A stretch of DNA of 64,000 bases from Lottia gigantea (GCF_000327385.1 NW_008709848.1:1060893-1124892), one strand, 5' to 3'. Shown: positions 48,401-62,075, numbered from the stretch's first letter. The notes: generated by a model not told the origin, from the letters alone. Made by a program: numbers and translations.

Positions 48401-51400
48401 TTATATTTTACCATCAACGAGTATAATTTAATAAGAAGGAAAGGTGACATATTTGGGCTGTGAACTTGATGAACTTGTTGCTCTGAAAAGCGTCTGAAGC
48501 AACTTGATTTATCCTACATCTAAGAACATAAGATCGAATAAAATGATAAAGACTTAGACGTCAATTGTTATCGCATTAAATGTAAAGGTTAATATTGAAC
48601 ATCCAGACGTCCCCGTTAGGCTTATCTTTTGTCACCGTGTTAGTCATTGAAGTATTGTAACATTAACCAGACGGCCCTCATCCAGACATTATGTGGTCAA
48701 TGACAGAAATCATTCCCGACAGCCCAGATATTCGATTCGTTCTTTATTTTATATTCTTGTCTTTGATTCTGAGAGATTTCATTTATTATAAAAGTTCCAA
48801 AATGCATGGTGGTCCATATAAAACACAACGCAACACATTAAACCATAAAATATCCACAACAAAAGAATTGACTGACTCGAAAGAAATTTCAAAACCATCA
48901 ATTCAAGTAATTTGCGATTTATGCATTTGTTAATGTTCCGAAGAATAAACAAATAAACAATAATCGCGAACTGTATCTAAATCAAACCTTTGATCAATAT
49001 AAGTTACCTATTCGTACTAATAATGAGTGACAGATAATGTAATCTTTGGAATGGGAAGGTTTCTGTTATTCCGATTGGTGTACAACTTTTTACTTCATAA
49101 ATAAATTCCCAACTATCAATTTAGTTCGAGTGTTCGGAGCATAGCCCAATGTTTCTTCTCACTTCATCAAACGAGCGAGACCTTTATTGTTATATACATA
49201 AAATTCTGTGTGATGCTAAACGTATTTCACGAAGAAAGTGACCTAACTGTCTAATTTCCCATTTCTTCTTCGCATGTGCGTCCGTTATTTCAATTATTTA
49301 CTATTATTGGTTTTTACAACCAATATCACCAACTTCAAAATGGTTTGTGTCTACTACCAATGAACTGTAGGTTTTAAAACTCATCTCTAATCAATTTGAT
49401 TAATTCACTAATATCGTCTTGCAGGCTATTACAGAGGCATGCTTATTTTGGTCTATAATAATAACCTATCATGATAGTATTATGATGAACTATTAATGCG
49501 ATTTTAATGTCACAACCTTGCCTTGTGTAATATAATTATGGTGCTCGACTCGACTACTTCAGCCGTATATTTAAATTCCTTTTATTTTTATTTAGAAAAG
49601 TTGAGATAAAGTTTTGAAAATGAGCTTTTTTTCCTTGAAAAGTTTTTATGAAGTGAAAGTGTAATTTTGTTCTCTATTTCTCTGATCAAGTCGGCCAGTA
49701 TCATACAGTCTACAACTGAGCGACCTTTGACCAGATTAGCGCAATGATCGTGCTATATTTCGATATACAAATGTCGTGAGATGATAAACAGTAAATATCG
49801 CACGGAATCTCGGTTAATTGCCCAGCCCCAATGACAGAAAGAATCGGTTAACTAAATTTGCTAAAGATGACAAGTCTGTACATGTAGTTTAAATTCATAC
49901 ATTGTAAGTATCAAATCTTTTCAAAGAAGTACTCTGCAGACGAATCTCTCTCAAAGAAGCGCATTCCAAACGAAGATCAACGCTAACGTCAATTCCACTC
50001 TTAGAAGCATTAGTAACGTCAAATGAATGTATCTGTATTGAGATTCCGATTCATTCACTTTGTAAATAATAAATGATATTAAAGCTTATGTATGGCCTCA
50101 AAATCAGATTGTATCGGTGATAATTTGTGTAAAGACGGAAAATGATTTAACTCTCATTCGCAATCATAAACCTTACAGGAAATTGTCTCCTCTTGTATGC
50201 CACAGACTGACCTTTGAGAATAAAATATACTTAGCACGGAGGGCGTTCTGTGTTTGGTCATAAATCAGGGAGTTACTCTTTTGTGGTATATATTAAAAAA
50301 AAAAACCGTTCGTTTTCAAATCGTTCTACAGAATCATATGAAAATATTCTCAAAAAATGTCACATACAGAGTTGAGTAGCCATCTTGCAAAATGGCGGAT
50401 ATGTTAAAATATTCAAGCTCTAAGGCCAAAAACTGAAATATTCTGACCAAATGTTGATTGTTAATTTTATCTCAAATGGGTGGCATTTATCGTCATGACA
50501 AATTGGGGCCTGAAACTTTGTAATTGTGGTTATTACAGCCGTCGTACACCAAACATTATCAATTTTCTCAATTATTTCCCAGAATTTATTATACTTGTCT
50601 AATTCAGAGTTCAAGAGAAACGAATCACTTGAGACTAGTTTATCTCGAAACTCAGCTAAGTGTGTTCGCATCGCTATTTAATATGTGATAAATTACGTTA
50701 GTATACGAAGATTGTAATGTCTGTTACAATAAATTGTTTCGATATTTTCTAATTTCAATACAACAAATCAGTTCAAAATCAATTTAAAACCCATTTACAT
50801 TACTTTCGGTGGTCAACGTGATCGGCATTCCAAACCTACGATGTTGATAAAGCTACGAATGATAGCCTTATTGACATATTGACGTATATCTCTCTGACAT
50901 GTATCTTGCGAAGGTATAAGGCGTTCCTTAAAGGGACATTCCGGTTTTTGTGAAAACTATAGACCAAAATCAAGAGAAATGTGCGCATTAACGTATCTTA
51001 AAGTTTTGCCTAAAAAAATCAAGCCGTTAATTTTTAAACGCCAAAAATATTTATAAACATTACATACAGTTTTTAAGTTGGTTATACTGTTTGGAAGCTG
51101 TTAAAAAACTAGAGAACGTATTTGAGTTATATAAATGCCTAATACCGAGGTGGCACGTTCTGTTTTTTCGCTTTTACCGAATAGTTAATCCCTAGCCATA
51201 ACTGTAAATTTATCTCCGACTTGAAAGGTCCTCGCCATCACCTATTACTGTACACGTGATCCCTACCAGGTTTATATTAGTATCGCCGCCAAATTGGTTG
51301 GATTTGATTTGTATTTTCTATTTAATTTTAAATCGAGACAAACTACAGCAATCAAACTGACAATTGTAAAGAACACCATTATTGAAAACCTATATCGGTT

Positions 51401-51539
51401 TCACCTGACCCAGACTTATATACAAATTAATTATTTTCTTCCCACAATCAAATTATACGCGGAAATATCCTTATTTACTCGAGTAAATAAAAATTTTGTT
51501 TCAATTAATGGTAACCACCCCCACCCCCCCCCCCCCACC
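45414..51539. other. AT-rich stretch without recognised gene
   Basis: A GC-richer, self-complementary patch at 47968-48150 (GCGAGTC / CACGAGT words) resembles short hairpin repeats but was not delimited. TTAAAGGGACATTCCGG near 50930 resembles the edge of a dispersed repeat. Frames such as 48691-48933 and 50420-50671 lack domains. Confidence 0.45.
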
Positions 51540-51589
51540 NNNNNNNNNNNNNNNNNNNNNNNNNNNNNNNNNNNNNNNNNNNNNNNNNN
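51517..51589. other. Poly-C tract and 50-N assembly gap
   Basis: A C-rich run (51517-51539) is followed by exactly 50 N (51540-51589). The homopolymer probably caused the break. The open frames that cross the gap are artefacts. Confidence 0.98.
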
Positions 51590-51861
51590 TGATAAATCTG
51601 ACATAAATCATATCTCTTCTGAAATCTTTTGACATGAGAAAGTCATGACTTCTATAAGATGATTTATAATGTTTGTGTCTAATCCGAAACCCTATCCTTC
51701 TCAAGTGAATGTAATGTTCACATAATGTTTACATAATGTTTACAGCCTTTCTGTCGGGCCTCTGGGCAACGGTCAATTTTGTCGTAGGTATGGTATTTCT
51801 CAATGTAAAAATTCTACACTTAGGATAAATTCTTATCGTAAGATTTTTTGTGAAACGCGGT
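51590..51861. other. Repeat-like sequence after the gap
   Basis: TAAGATTTTTTGTGAAACGCG and GGATAAATTCTTATCG (51820-51858) are self-complementary words of the kind seen at MITE ends, but no partner end was delimited. Confidence 0.35.
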
Positions 51862-51910
51862 CCTGATTGGCTGTATTCGCTGACGTACAATCCAATCATA
51901 TCGCTGCATT
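51862..51910 (+). repeat. Dispersed repeat C core, copy 1
   Basis: CCTGATTGGCTGTATTCG, then GTACAATCCAATCA and TGCATT, are shared with 62076-62124 at the same spacing. GATTGG and CCAATC within it form an inverted pair, so this is probably the centre of a foldback element. Confidence 0.65.
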
Positions 51911-52814
51911 CCATGATACAAGAATAGTGGTACAGGTACTTTATGAAGATGCCGTTCACTATCGACACGTTTGTTTTTCGGTGCGTTCGGACTAAGGTCT
52001 GGGTCCGTTCGTCACTGTAAATATTGTATGATATTTTAGGAATAAATATAGACGAAATGACAACTAAATGAGACACCCATTCTGATTACATGTTTATACA
52101 GTAATTTTTCAAACATAGAAACATAAAACTGCTGACATGTCTATGAACTCTGATGCAGTGACGAGAAATAATGATCTGAAAATCAACTCGCCCAATGATC
52201 CCTTCGTGAACGCGCTTCGAATATTTTTAAAAGGAGGAAGAAGGAAAGAACACATAATATGTGAAAAACAATTTTCTTTTAATTTGAAAGTTAATTTTTT
52301 TTATATAAGACTGCTTAAATGACTTCATTATTAATAATCTTATTCCAAGAAGCAAAGATTTTGTATTTTACGTGATTTAAGTGGAAAATAAAGCGAAATA
52401 AACCAGGTCTAACCTAGGTTCGGTCCCGATCAACATGATGCTCTAGAACCGTGATCAGTAGTATCCTTTTTATAAACTCTTAAAATACTCCCGAGGTCTC
52501 AGACAAAAACTGTGAGCAAGTCCTGCCTTAACGCACGGCATTAATGATTTATATTATAAATGAAGTCTAGAAGTACATTACATGAAAAATGACAAAAAAC
52601 ATAACCTCTAGACGATTTTGTCAGGTAATATAAGAAGGATAGTTGAACACTATCATAGTAACTAGATTAGAACACTTAAGAAAGAAGTCATAAATAACTC
52701 TTACAACAGACTGTAGACCATAAATCCTGTCTTCTTCATTCATACCCAACTTAAACAATTAGAGATCATTAGCTCATTTTCGTGGATCAAGATGTTTTTT
52801 TTTATTTTGATTTG
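51911..52814. other. AT-rich stretch without recognised gene
   Basis: Nothing recognised; the frame at 51729-52076 (minus) overlaps repeat C and is accidental. Confidence 0.5.
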
Positions 52815-53344
52815 ATTAGATACAGTGTCAAATACAAAAATCAGATTATACATACTCGCCTCCGTCTTTCTTGTAGCACTCTAAATGGACACAAATTCCT
52901 ACGACACATTTCGGACAACCCTACTTGCTATTGCGGTCACCAATTCGAAAAAATCCTGAGCATTACTCACTCCATTGTCCGATATATGCAGATGCACGTA
53001 AAACTACCCTCTACCTGTTAAAACATACTGATTTATCAACTAATACTCTTTTATTCGGAACAACATGTCAAAATCATCCTTAATTATAATTTTATTCAGC
53101 TCAGCAAAAGATTCTGTATTACCTAATCTTTCAACCAATATCACCAGCACTGAGATGTAGATAACACTCATGTTAATATGTTTAGTTTTATCTCAAAATA
53201 ACTAATTTATTACTTTATATCATTTTCCCTTTTTGGATTATATATCATATTTTTCAGGAGAGGAGTAATATAGGCGAAAGCCTGTTATATGAATAAAACA
53301 TTGTTTAGAAAAAAAAAGATACAATGTTTAGAAAAAAAAGGATA
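52815..53344 (+). mobile_element. 5'-truncated non-LTR retrotransposon (LINE), 3' end
   Basis: The open part reads HTRLRLSCSTLNGHKFLR and then DNPTCYCGH, matching the C-terminal region after the reverse transcriptase of bivalve LINE ORF2 proteins. That region has a CxCG...H...C zinc knuckle. A one-base frameshift near 52960 moves the continuation (HYSLHCPIYADARKTT) into the next frame, and further stops follow, so the copy is dead. The 3' UTR carries the hairpin AGGC-GAAA-GCCT (53272-53283). The element ends in two near-copies of a 23-24-bp unit (TGTTTAGAAAAAAAA) at 53298-53344, like the short tandem tails of some LINE clades. Everything upstream of about 52815, including endonuclease and RT, is missing. 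The exact clade is not assigned. Confidence 0.8.
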
Positions 53345-54212
53345 TTTAATTTACGGTGAGTGGACTTTTTCAAAACATCCTCAAAACATTTTTATTATCT
53401 TGAATAATTCATATAAGTTTTATCTCTGTATAAAAACTAACAAGACGTTATGCAAGTCTAATTAGATTAACTTTCACTGGGGAGACATTAACATCGATAA
53501 AAACAACATTGCAGTTTTTCTACAGTATTACAAAATCTTAATTCAATCAATTCCAAGGTAGCCTGCATTTTCTTCACTACACCATTTTTTTTTTGCACAA
53601 AACAATTTTAATCATTCATTCGATTGACTTAAAGCGGTAGTAAGCAAAATTTTTATTATCAAAAACGTCGTAAATTATACCTGAACATTGTTTCAAAATA
53701 TACTATTTACATTTATTATATCTACTTGAATCCATCTGAATTTGTTTTAAAAAGTTCAATTAAAAACGGAGAGTACTAATTGTTAATTAAGCAGTTTGAC
53801 CTAGTTTTGGTGTTTGGTTTTTTAATCACTCGATATTATTAGTTCAAGTCTTTTCTCTACACTTTGGAGTTTATTTTACTTACACCCTTACAGTGGTTTT
53901 CTATCACCTACAACAAACATAACGAACTTTAAATTAAAATGTTAACGTAAACCTTTTGAATTGTATGGCATTAAAAAATTAAAGGCAGAAATTTTTCTCA
54001 GTTTAAATTTAGGAACACATTATTTTTCTAGATTCTGGTGAACTGTATAAAAAAAAAAAAATCGAAAATAATAGAACGTACATTTAAATGATTTCTCAGG
54101 CGGTGAAATAGAATTTCATAATATAAAAAAAGTCCCTACTAGAAAAACAATTCCGTCAATGATAAATTTAAATGGCTAAATCGGGAGAAAAGTAATATAG
54201 TAGAAGACTCCT
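53345..54212. other. AT-rich stretch without recognised gene
   Basis: Nothing recognised; poly-A and poly-T runs only. Confidence 0.5.
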
Positions 54213-54477
54213 TCAAATAGTACCATCAGGTATTTCGCAAAGAGTAAGCATGGTCTGCTTCGCGCGACAACCACCACTACTACAATAGTCAAAATCATGA
54301 GATTTAACCAGATCAATCCATGCCTGACTAAGCGAATCTGCCAAAATGCCAGAAGCAGATTTATGGTATTTATCAAGGAATTCTCCACAACGGCCATAAA
54401 ATTTCCTACATGACATTATGTAATTGGATAGAATGTTAACCCCATTTCTATCTTCCCAACTATTAATTCCTACTGTT
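54213..54477 (-). other. Coding-like exon or repeat fragment, copy 2 (minus strand)
   Basis: A strong minus-strand acceptor (TTTCTCTCCTACAG, AG ending at 54478) is followed by 87 open codons. They include NSWEDRNGVNILSNYI, SCRKFYGRCGEFLDKYHK, SASGILADSLSQAWIDLV and LCEIPDGTI. Six cysteines (23, 30, 65, 70 and 80 are clear) suggest a disulfide or metal-binding fold. Residues about 37-63 match the fragment at 29893-30054, and the DNA copies differ in length by a single codon. The family is not recognised. It is either an exon of a multicopy host gene or part of a mobile element; the two copies in one window favour the latter. Confidence 0.45.
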
Positions 54478-54947
54478 CTGTAGGAGAGAAATGAAATGAG
54501 ATATGGCTGCTGAAATGACTTATTACCTACATCTATTGACTAATGTAATGAGGTATTGGCTCATACTGAGATTTGGTTTATGCAACGAATCACAGTTGAA
54601 TATCCTAATTTGTAGATCTATCTTGTTAAAGTGCTACGAGTGAAATACGTCCAACTGTGTTGCAAATTAAGTTTACACGAAGAAGCTTAATAATAAAAAT
54701 GGGATTAAATTTTAAATCGAACTTCTGATGACTAGTTGATCCTTTTAGATAGAAGAAATAATTTTTTTTATTGTCTTAAAGTTGTTTAAATCTGTTTAAT
54801 CCGAAAGATAAACATGTTTTTTTCTAGAGAAGGAAACACTATTGATTCTATTGTAGTTAGTGTTGACGATATTAAACTATTATTTAAGTCACAAACATCT
54901 TGCTTTAATTAGTTTTTTTTTAATCTGAGGGTTATTTTGAAATCTTT
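54478..54947. other. AT-rich stretch without recognised gene
   Basis: Nothing recognised. Confidence 0.5.
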
Positions 54948-54969
54948 GGTGGGTGGGGGGTTGGGGGGG
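54948..54969 (+). repeat. G-quadruplex-capable tract
   Basis: The runs GGG-T-G6-TT-G7 give four possible G3 tracts with short loops if the seven-base run is split. The tract directly precedes repeat B copy 2; the other copy of repeat B lacks it. Confidence 0.6.
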
Positions 54970-55165
54970 TGTAATGAGACGCTTCCGTAGCCTCGCATAA
55001 ATCAGTTATAATTTAAGTCTTTCTATTTCGTCAGACTATATTCTCTAACATGTAAGAAGATGGCTAAGAAAACCTAAGAGAAATTCACGAATTAGTAAAG
55101 ATTTATAGGGGACAAGGGAGTAATGAAATCTACGAAAGGGATAAAAGAAAGATACTGGTAATATT
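54970..55165 (+). repeat. Dispersed repeat B, copy 2
   Basis: TGTAATGAGACGCTTCCGTAG, TATAATTTAAG, ATATTCTCTAACATG, AAAACCTAAGAGAAA and TTATAGGGGACAAGGGAGTAA follow the order of 27244-27470. It is non-coding. Confidence 0.65.
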
Positions 55166-57850
55166 TCTTACGGTACAAGTCATTTATTCTACTATTCTAC
55201 TTTTAGAATAAGAAGCATCCGGGTGATTTTCCAGATGATGTCTAAAAGTATTATTGTCAATTGATAGATGTCATGTTTGGAAATGCTATGTTATGATATG
55301 TTTTTTATAACCAGTTCTAACAGGCAACAATTAACTGACATGTTTTGACATCAAATGTCTCAACAATCTCCGACAGCTATCATAACTAAAACTGGACTAA
55401 AAGGGTATGCCAGGTTTTATTGACAACTGTATGCTTAACATTAGACTTGACTTACAGGCATAAGTGAATAATTTCAACTCCGATCATCGACATGCGACAT
55501 GGCATCAGGTTTGGAATAGAAGTTAAGAATCACTCTATCAGCAGAGAATGAGGTAGCAAAGAGATATGTTAATGTTATATCTAAGGTTACAATAAGGATG
55601 TAATTTAAAAACGGAAATGAGAAGTACTACTAGAGGGAGCTGAAATTAAATTTCTCTCCGTTTTCAGACTTCGGTCAAGAAATTGAGAAATTCTAAAAAA
55701 CAGATCTTTTTGGATTAGTATTATCGATTTGAATGAAACCACACGTTATTTGGCTTTTATTAGAGGTTAGGGTGTGTTGAAAGGTAACACGTTACCATCC
55801 AACAGGGTTAAAGCGATGTTCATGAATGTTAAGGTTAATATGTTAAAATGGAATTTCGTACTCGTAGTCCAAAGAGCTAAAAAAACAATAAGATTATAGT
55901 AATATATTATTTAAAAAAAGATACACTGAAATTATAAGAATATACAAATTTCCACATTTAATCTAGGGTCACGGTGCAGTTTTAGTTATTTAACATCATA
56001 CTTTCTGAAACTACTTGGGTCATTGAAGAGCTGCAATGTCATAAGTCGTGTTCAACTAGAAATGTTACAGCGTCTGTCTGCCAACTACATACAAGAAGTA
56101 TACTCGAGGAAGTACATAATAAGAAGATATAGGCTATTTGATAAGGATTAGGATATAAATTACTCAAACTGGTCAGGATTTTAGAACTAAATCCAGATAT
56201 ATGTTAAGATGGTCTCCTCAGATTTTTTAATAGGTGTTGCCGCCATTGTTATAGAAATTGTCTAATCGTTTGGTTGATCTTTTTCAAAGACTTTTGTAGT
56301 GATCTTATAATCTGGGTTAGTATGACTTACAGTCTTCAAATGGGTCAGGAAATTATGCAAATACAGGCTTCAAGTCTCCTCAATCAACATACATCGACAA
56401 GGATGTGTTCATTCACTAACGGTCTGAACTTTGTTCTAGTTTATTATTTTTTTGCCACTTTAATGCCCCTCAAATTAAGATCGTGTTTGTGTGTATTTTC
56501 ATAATTCGGTTCCTGTAAACGGAAAGTAAGACTCTCAGACCTCTTTTAGGAATCTGGTTTCATAATGGATATTGAATTGTTTACCTAAACCAGAACGTTA
56601 TTCTACTAAATATAGTTTCCTGTATTTCCTGTTTCAGATTTCAAGACAATTTTGTGACGGTAGAATCGGAATGTGTGACAATAATATACGTACACGGATG
56701 TATGTCAAATTTCAAAATAACCCAGAACCTTTTTAGTTTCGGGGCAGATTGTATGGTTATTTAAACCATATATCTATATTATTTCCACTACATTAAATTC
56801 GATGGCATTTAGATATGAAAAGATTTGAATTATACCCAAAAGAAATTTACAAGGCTTGTTCATATGTTCGAATGCACTTCACACAGAACGCATTCTCTTT
56901 GCACGAGAACCTAAATCTGCTGTTTCACCAGATCCGGTATAATCTAAATAACTATCAATTCTCAATTTCTCTTCCTGCAATGAATGATAAAGAGCTTAAA
57001 TTCTCACAGAAAATCACTTGTTCTATATTCACGACAACACAACAATGCTTTGGAAGTTCAAAGTAGGAAGAAAGTAAGTCAACTTTATTTAATGTAAAGC
57101 TTATAATTAAAGTCTCTTTAAATACAATTACAACCAAACACGAATATAAATCATTCCATCAATATCCATTACAGTCTTGGTAATCGTTTCAATTGTTTTA
57201 AATCTCTTAAGAATCTCTATTTACAGCCAAAGGATTCCTCATCTTGTCAGAATCATTATTTATGTGATTTCCCTGCAATTATAGAAAAAGGTAAACAGCT
57301 AAATGGAGTTGTAACTTTTTTTTCTCATTTGCTGATTATTGCATTTATTCCGTCTGTATTGATTCTAGAGACTCTAATTACATTGTCATTTTTTTCACGT
57401 GTAATTTGTCAATCTCGTTTGCAAATGCCAGATGTATACGGATTTTAGTAAAATAAACGCCCAATTGTAGATTAACATGTCTCCCTAGTATTGATGTTTG
57501 GTCGGTGGTAAAAACTACTGTACGCATTGAGCAAAATTTATGCAAAATTGTAGAGAAATACATATAGTATAAAAGATAACATCAGAAGATAAAACTTGAT
57601 TGCTATTTCAGAACTTTTATGTGCCAAATATTTTTCTTAAATTCTCCTGGAGCAAAAAATGTCGAGCTCGGTTTAATAAGGATTTGTCGGGATATGCGTC
57701 AAGTTTAAACCTTTCTGATCTATTTTAAAGAAAGCGTCCACCCGAGGAATTTTTTTCTGCTTAAAACACAAACGAAGTAATCTGCTTATTAACTACAGTA
57801 GACCAAATAACCTTTTAATCTTCAGAACCTCTAGCTAGTTTCTCAGTCAG
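55166..57850. other. AT-rich stretch without recognised gene
   Basis: A good acceptor (TTTCCTGTATTTCCTGTTTCAG, ending at 56638) is followed by two overlapping frames open for 33 and 45 codons, neither recognised. An 83-codon frame (56815-57066) also lacks a domain. Confidence 0.4.
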
Positions 57851-57870
57851 TTTTTTTTTTTTTTTTTTTT
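57851..57870 (+). repeat. Poly-T tract of 20
   Basis: Twenty consecutive T. It could be the reverse complement of an old retroposed poly-A tail, but no element was recognised on its left. Confidence 0.9.
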
Positions 57871-60800
57871 GTATTTCATTTTATTTAATGCCAAGAAGTT
57901 TAAATTATTTTTTCACGGGCTAAATGATTTTGTTAACATGTAAAGTAGGGATACATTTCGCCTGATTTGAAAGTCCTGTAGTAGTCATAAATATAAGATT
58001 ACTTATAACCTAGACATGTAGATTCTATATTAGAAATTACGTTACTGCTTTTGACATAAATGACAGCTTCCTCCATATTTTCGTTCTCCCAATTATTTAT
58101 TCCATAAAATGTTCAATGGTAAAGTTGAAGGAAATATCCCACGTAAATGCTTTTTCATCACCCGTTTGTTAATTTCATAAGTAAAATTTACAACCGTGAA
58201 AAGCGAATACTAAGGTTTTCTGAAAAAAATTATGAGTATCGATAACACTGATAGAATTAATTGGCTGGAGTTTTATGCCTCAACGAGAAAGCAGACATAT
58301 AAACATATACATACAAATAAGGTTTAATGGACTTGACAAGAAATAAGGCCAACTGTAATTGTGTATATGCTGTCAAAAGGCTAGTGTGATGTGGTATGAA
58401 GAAATTGGAATTGATGAGGCTGAATGAGACCTAATGAACCGTTTCAATGTCGACATATTTCCATCGAGTTATTAATGGCAGGTAGAGACAGCCCTTTCAA
58501 GTACAAACATTATATCAAACTAAGCAAAAGTGTATCATGTTAATGATTTCAAATATGGAAGTTTTTACATTCAGTTTAACAAAAAAAAAATGTTTTGATC
58601 CCTCGTGAGAACTTAAATTAAATCAGTCTGTATCACATGGTTCAGCAAACCAAACCCTATTGGTGGCTAATAATTACTACAATCAACACATTCATTTCTT
58701 GCATGGTTTACGATTTAACAAGGTTAATTCAGGCGAATGTATGCGCAATTTGGTTTATCTTTTGACATGGTACACATTGTTAATATCAGACACCATTATG
58801 AGTAACTTTCTTTTAAATATGATTGAAATGTGTGTATCCAATAATCAATTCATCTAATGTTTTTACATGTCCTCTATACATTATGTTTTATTCTAATTTA
58901 AAAAGTGTTTTCGTTCGATTGACGGAAACACATGTTTTCCTGAATCCCACAGATCCTGTGTTTTTCATCCACCTTCATTGGACTATCAATTACCTATCAA
59001 AATGAGCTTAATGAGAGAATCAATTAGTCGTCCATCACACCTGATGCCAAGTTTGAAGTTTGGTTTTCATGCTCATTTTTATCACGTGTACAATTTGGCT
59101 TAATTGTGGTTCAATTGCTGAACTGTGTTAGGTTACCATGATATACAAAAGTTCAGCCAAGTGACGCAATATCCTGTCACAACGAAATGTACTGTGAAAA
59201 ACAAATACAGACCATTTATTTCGTTTATGTCAGTTTACCCTGAAGCATTATTAACAATGACAATATTAGAGACACTAATTCAACTTTGTTCTATCACGCC
59301 CGACTCTTGATCAATATTATAAAAATATTCCCCCAAGGTACATTAGGGATACAAATTTTTAATTAGTATCATCTTTCACACTTTTATTTGAAGAGTGTCG
59401 GATTTCTTCTTCTGGCAGCGGAAATGGATCAAATAAATTATAAGACTTATTTTGAAGCACACTACGTTAGGTATCAGATGTAGATCAAGTAGTCATCTGG
59501 CATATGGAGTGAACTTAACCTAACCTTCCATCTCATAGGGTTAATGAAGATGGACAATATCGAAAGTTGCTGAAACATACTCACAATCTGTACCAAACCT
59601 ATGCATCCATTGCAATCACTTAACAGAAAATAATGCTTTTACAGGCAAGTCTCTCGTGAGATATAACTTGAGGAAGCTGCAATGCCACACTGACACTTGC
59701 ACTAATTTTGTTCCCGCAATGCTACACAGAGGTCGTGGCAAGCGCAGCGTTTCCGGTCTATTCTCACACTGTAACGCACTGCCTTTCGCAATTTTTTTAA
59801 CGTTCAATATTCTCTCTATGACATGGCACGCACCCACACACCCTTCGTACACTCGTCGTGTTAGTTCATGAACACCTTATTCATTGCTCAAACGCATTTC
59901 GTGCACGTGTCGGTGTGACTTTAGACAGAGATTACTTTTTTAGTTCAAGCCATTTTTGTTGGATGACAAAATAAACTAAAAATACTTGAAAAAAATTACT
60001 TATTTTACTTAATGAATTAAGTAATGTTTTATTTATTTGTCAGTTTATTTATTTCTTTAGTGTTTTAAAACTTGATTTTAAAGTGTCACGCAATCCTGGT
60101 TATTGTCCTGATGATGAAAAAAAAACCTATCACATGATTTACTTTGTTTAAATCACTAGTCGATTATCAAAATGTAAAACAGGAGATTATCGATTAATTT
60201 TATGTACTTCAAAGTCTGTTAACAAAATAAAACAAATTCATTATTCCTCTTCATAGTATTTTAAATGTATGAAGTGTTGTAGCGACTCCTGCTGTCATAC
60301 TAGAATCTATTGGCTACATAAAATATTCTATAAAAGTTTATGTGATGTTTTTATATAGTAGAAAGCTTTTATGATATATTTAGTATCATGCAAAATATCA
60401 ACTGTGAAGGCTATCTTTCGTAAGAAGCAGATGGGAATTGAGCCTTATATCTTATTCTTCGACTCTGGCAAAGACGAGTAACGCCATGCATTGCGTCTAG
60501 AAAACCTCGATAAGCCAACACCAAGCATTCCATTGCTTTTGCTCAGGAATGATCCTATTATATTAAATAATCTATCTAAAATGAGCACTCAGTTGACAAA
60601 CTTAGTCACAATTTACCCAAGGTGTTTTAGATCATGTTTATAAAATAAACCATTGAAAAACAACTTTGTAAGCGCCCGAGGACAATCGTGTTTATTTTGT
60701 TAAAGAACGTTTCAGATGTCTTCACGCCACATAAGGTTCCCTGTGGAATTTTTAACATTAAGATCTCAAGTGTCTGGAAGAAAGTCACATTGGCCTGTTT

Positions 60801-62075
60801 GATACTGAAATATTTCATTAGACACATCGAGAACTCATTATATACCAACTATATGTAATCAATATCACTTTAGTCACTGAAGAAAACAAAAATAGAAAAT
60901 GAACTTAAATCTATTCACTCACAAACGCCTACATATTTTATCTAATAGAAAAACAATAATAACGATAACCATTCCGGGCACCTGTTGAATCCAGTCAGTC
61001 AACTCAGCATGGTTTTCGGAATAGCAAACAAAGCTCTTGATGTTTATCTGGTCTTTATCTTATTATTACCATAGACAAAATCCATAAAATACCATAATTA
61101 TGTGATCGTAAGATTAACAAAACATCCTAAATTGATACACAAGATAATTATAATGATATATTTATTCAAAAAGTTTGACCAAGGGCCGGTAAAGTAGATC
61201 TCTGTTATCTATGTGAATTATGGATGTTCCCTTTCTTTTTTTCTTTAATCTTTGTAAATATATCTTATGCGACTTATTCAATCGAGACTCCTTACTGGTA
61301 TCCTAGCTGACACAATCTTTTTGCAATTCTCTCAGACAGGCAATGTGTTTGCTATCAGAAAGACAGAATTGGTTAATGGAATCAGCTCTGGAGATTGGTT
61401 TATTCACAAGCCCTGAAAAGGAGAACACATGCGATACTTTTAGTGATACAGTTCGGAGAGCCAGATGTACATAGGACGCGTAGTCCCGAAAGATGTTTCT
61501 TGCTCATTTTAGTTCAACCAAGAGCATAAAAATTGTATTATGTTTATTTTAGTTAGGGTCAATGGTGTTTCTGAGAATTCCAAATCATATTCCAATATCC
61601 ATAAGGTTAAAAAAAACATAGACACGGCTGGTTTTCCTCTCAGAAATTAGAAAGCTGAGTTCATTGTTAAAATGGCTGTAAGGAAAACTATAAAGTCCCT
61701 AAAGGTCAAATTAATTCAGCACTTAAGGAGTACTTAAGTCCTATAAATGTTAAAAAAGTGTCTGAGACGTCAGAAAACTACCGATGGAATACATAATAAA
61801 ATAACTGAATAAATTCTGTATATCCGATTTTTGAAATTCATTTTTCTGGCTAAAAATTTAAATGTAGGCTATATTTAGAACATAATGACGTACACGCGTA
61901 ACACGAACCAACATCTTCAAAATGTCAAGCTGTTACAAACTGCGTGTAATACCTTGACTTCATTGAGCTCTTGACTTGTGTCACGGAATACATCTATTTT
62001 ATTGGGTTTTACGCTACTGAATACAATCCTCGACATTAATACTGTAAACATCATGGCTTATTGGCTACAAACTTC
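57871..62075. other. AT-rich stretch without recognised gene
   Basis: A GC-richer patch at 59656-59880 is open on both strands and has no domain. Nothing else is seen. Confidence 0.45.

Noticed and set aside
51294-51704. Open frames on both strands across 51540-51589
   Set aside because: They cross 50 N of unknown sequence and have no domain.
59616-59871. GC-rich patch open on both strands
   Set aside because: No domain, no tRNA or SINE boxes; left undescribed.
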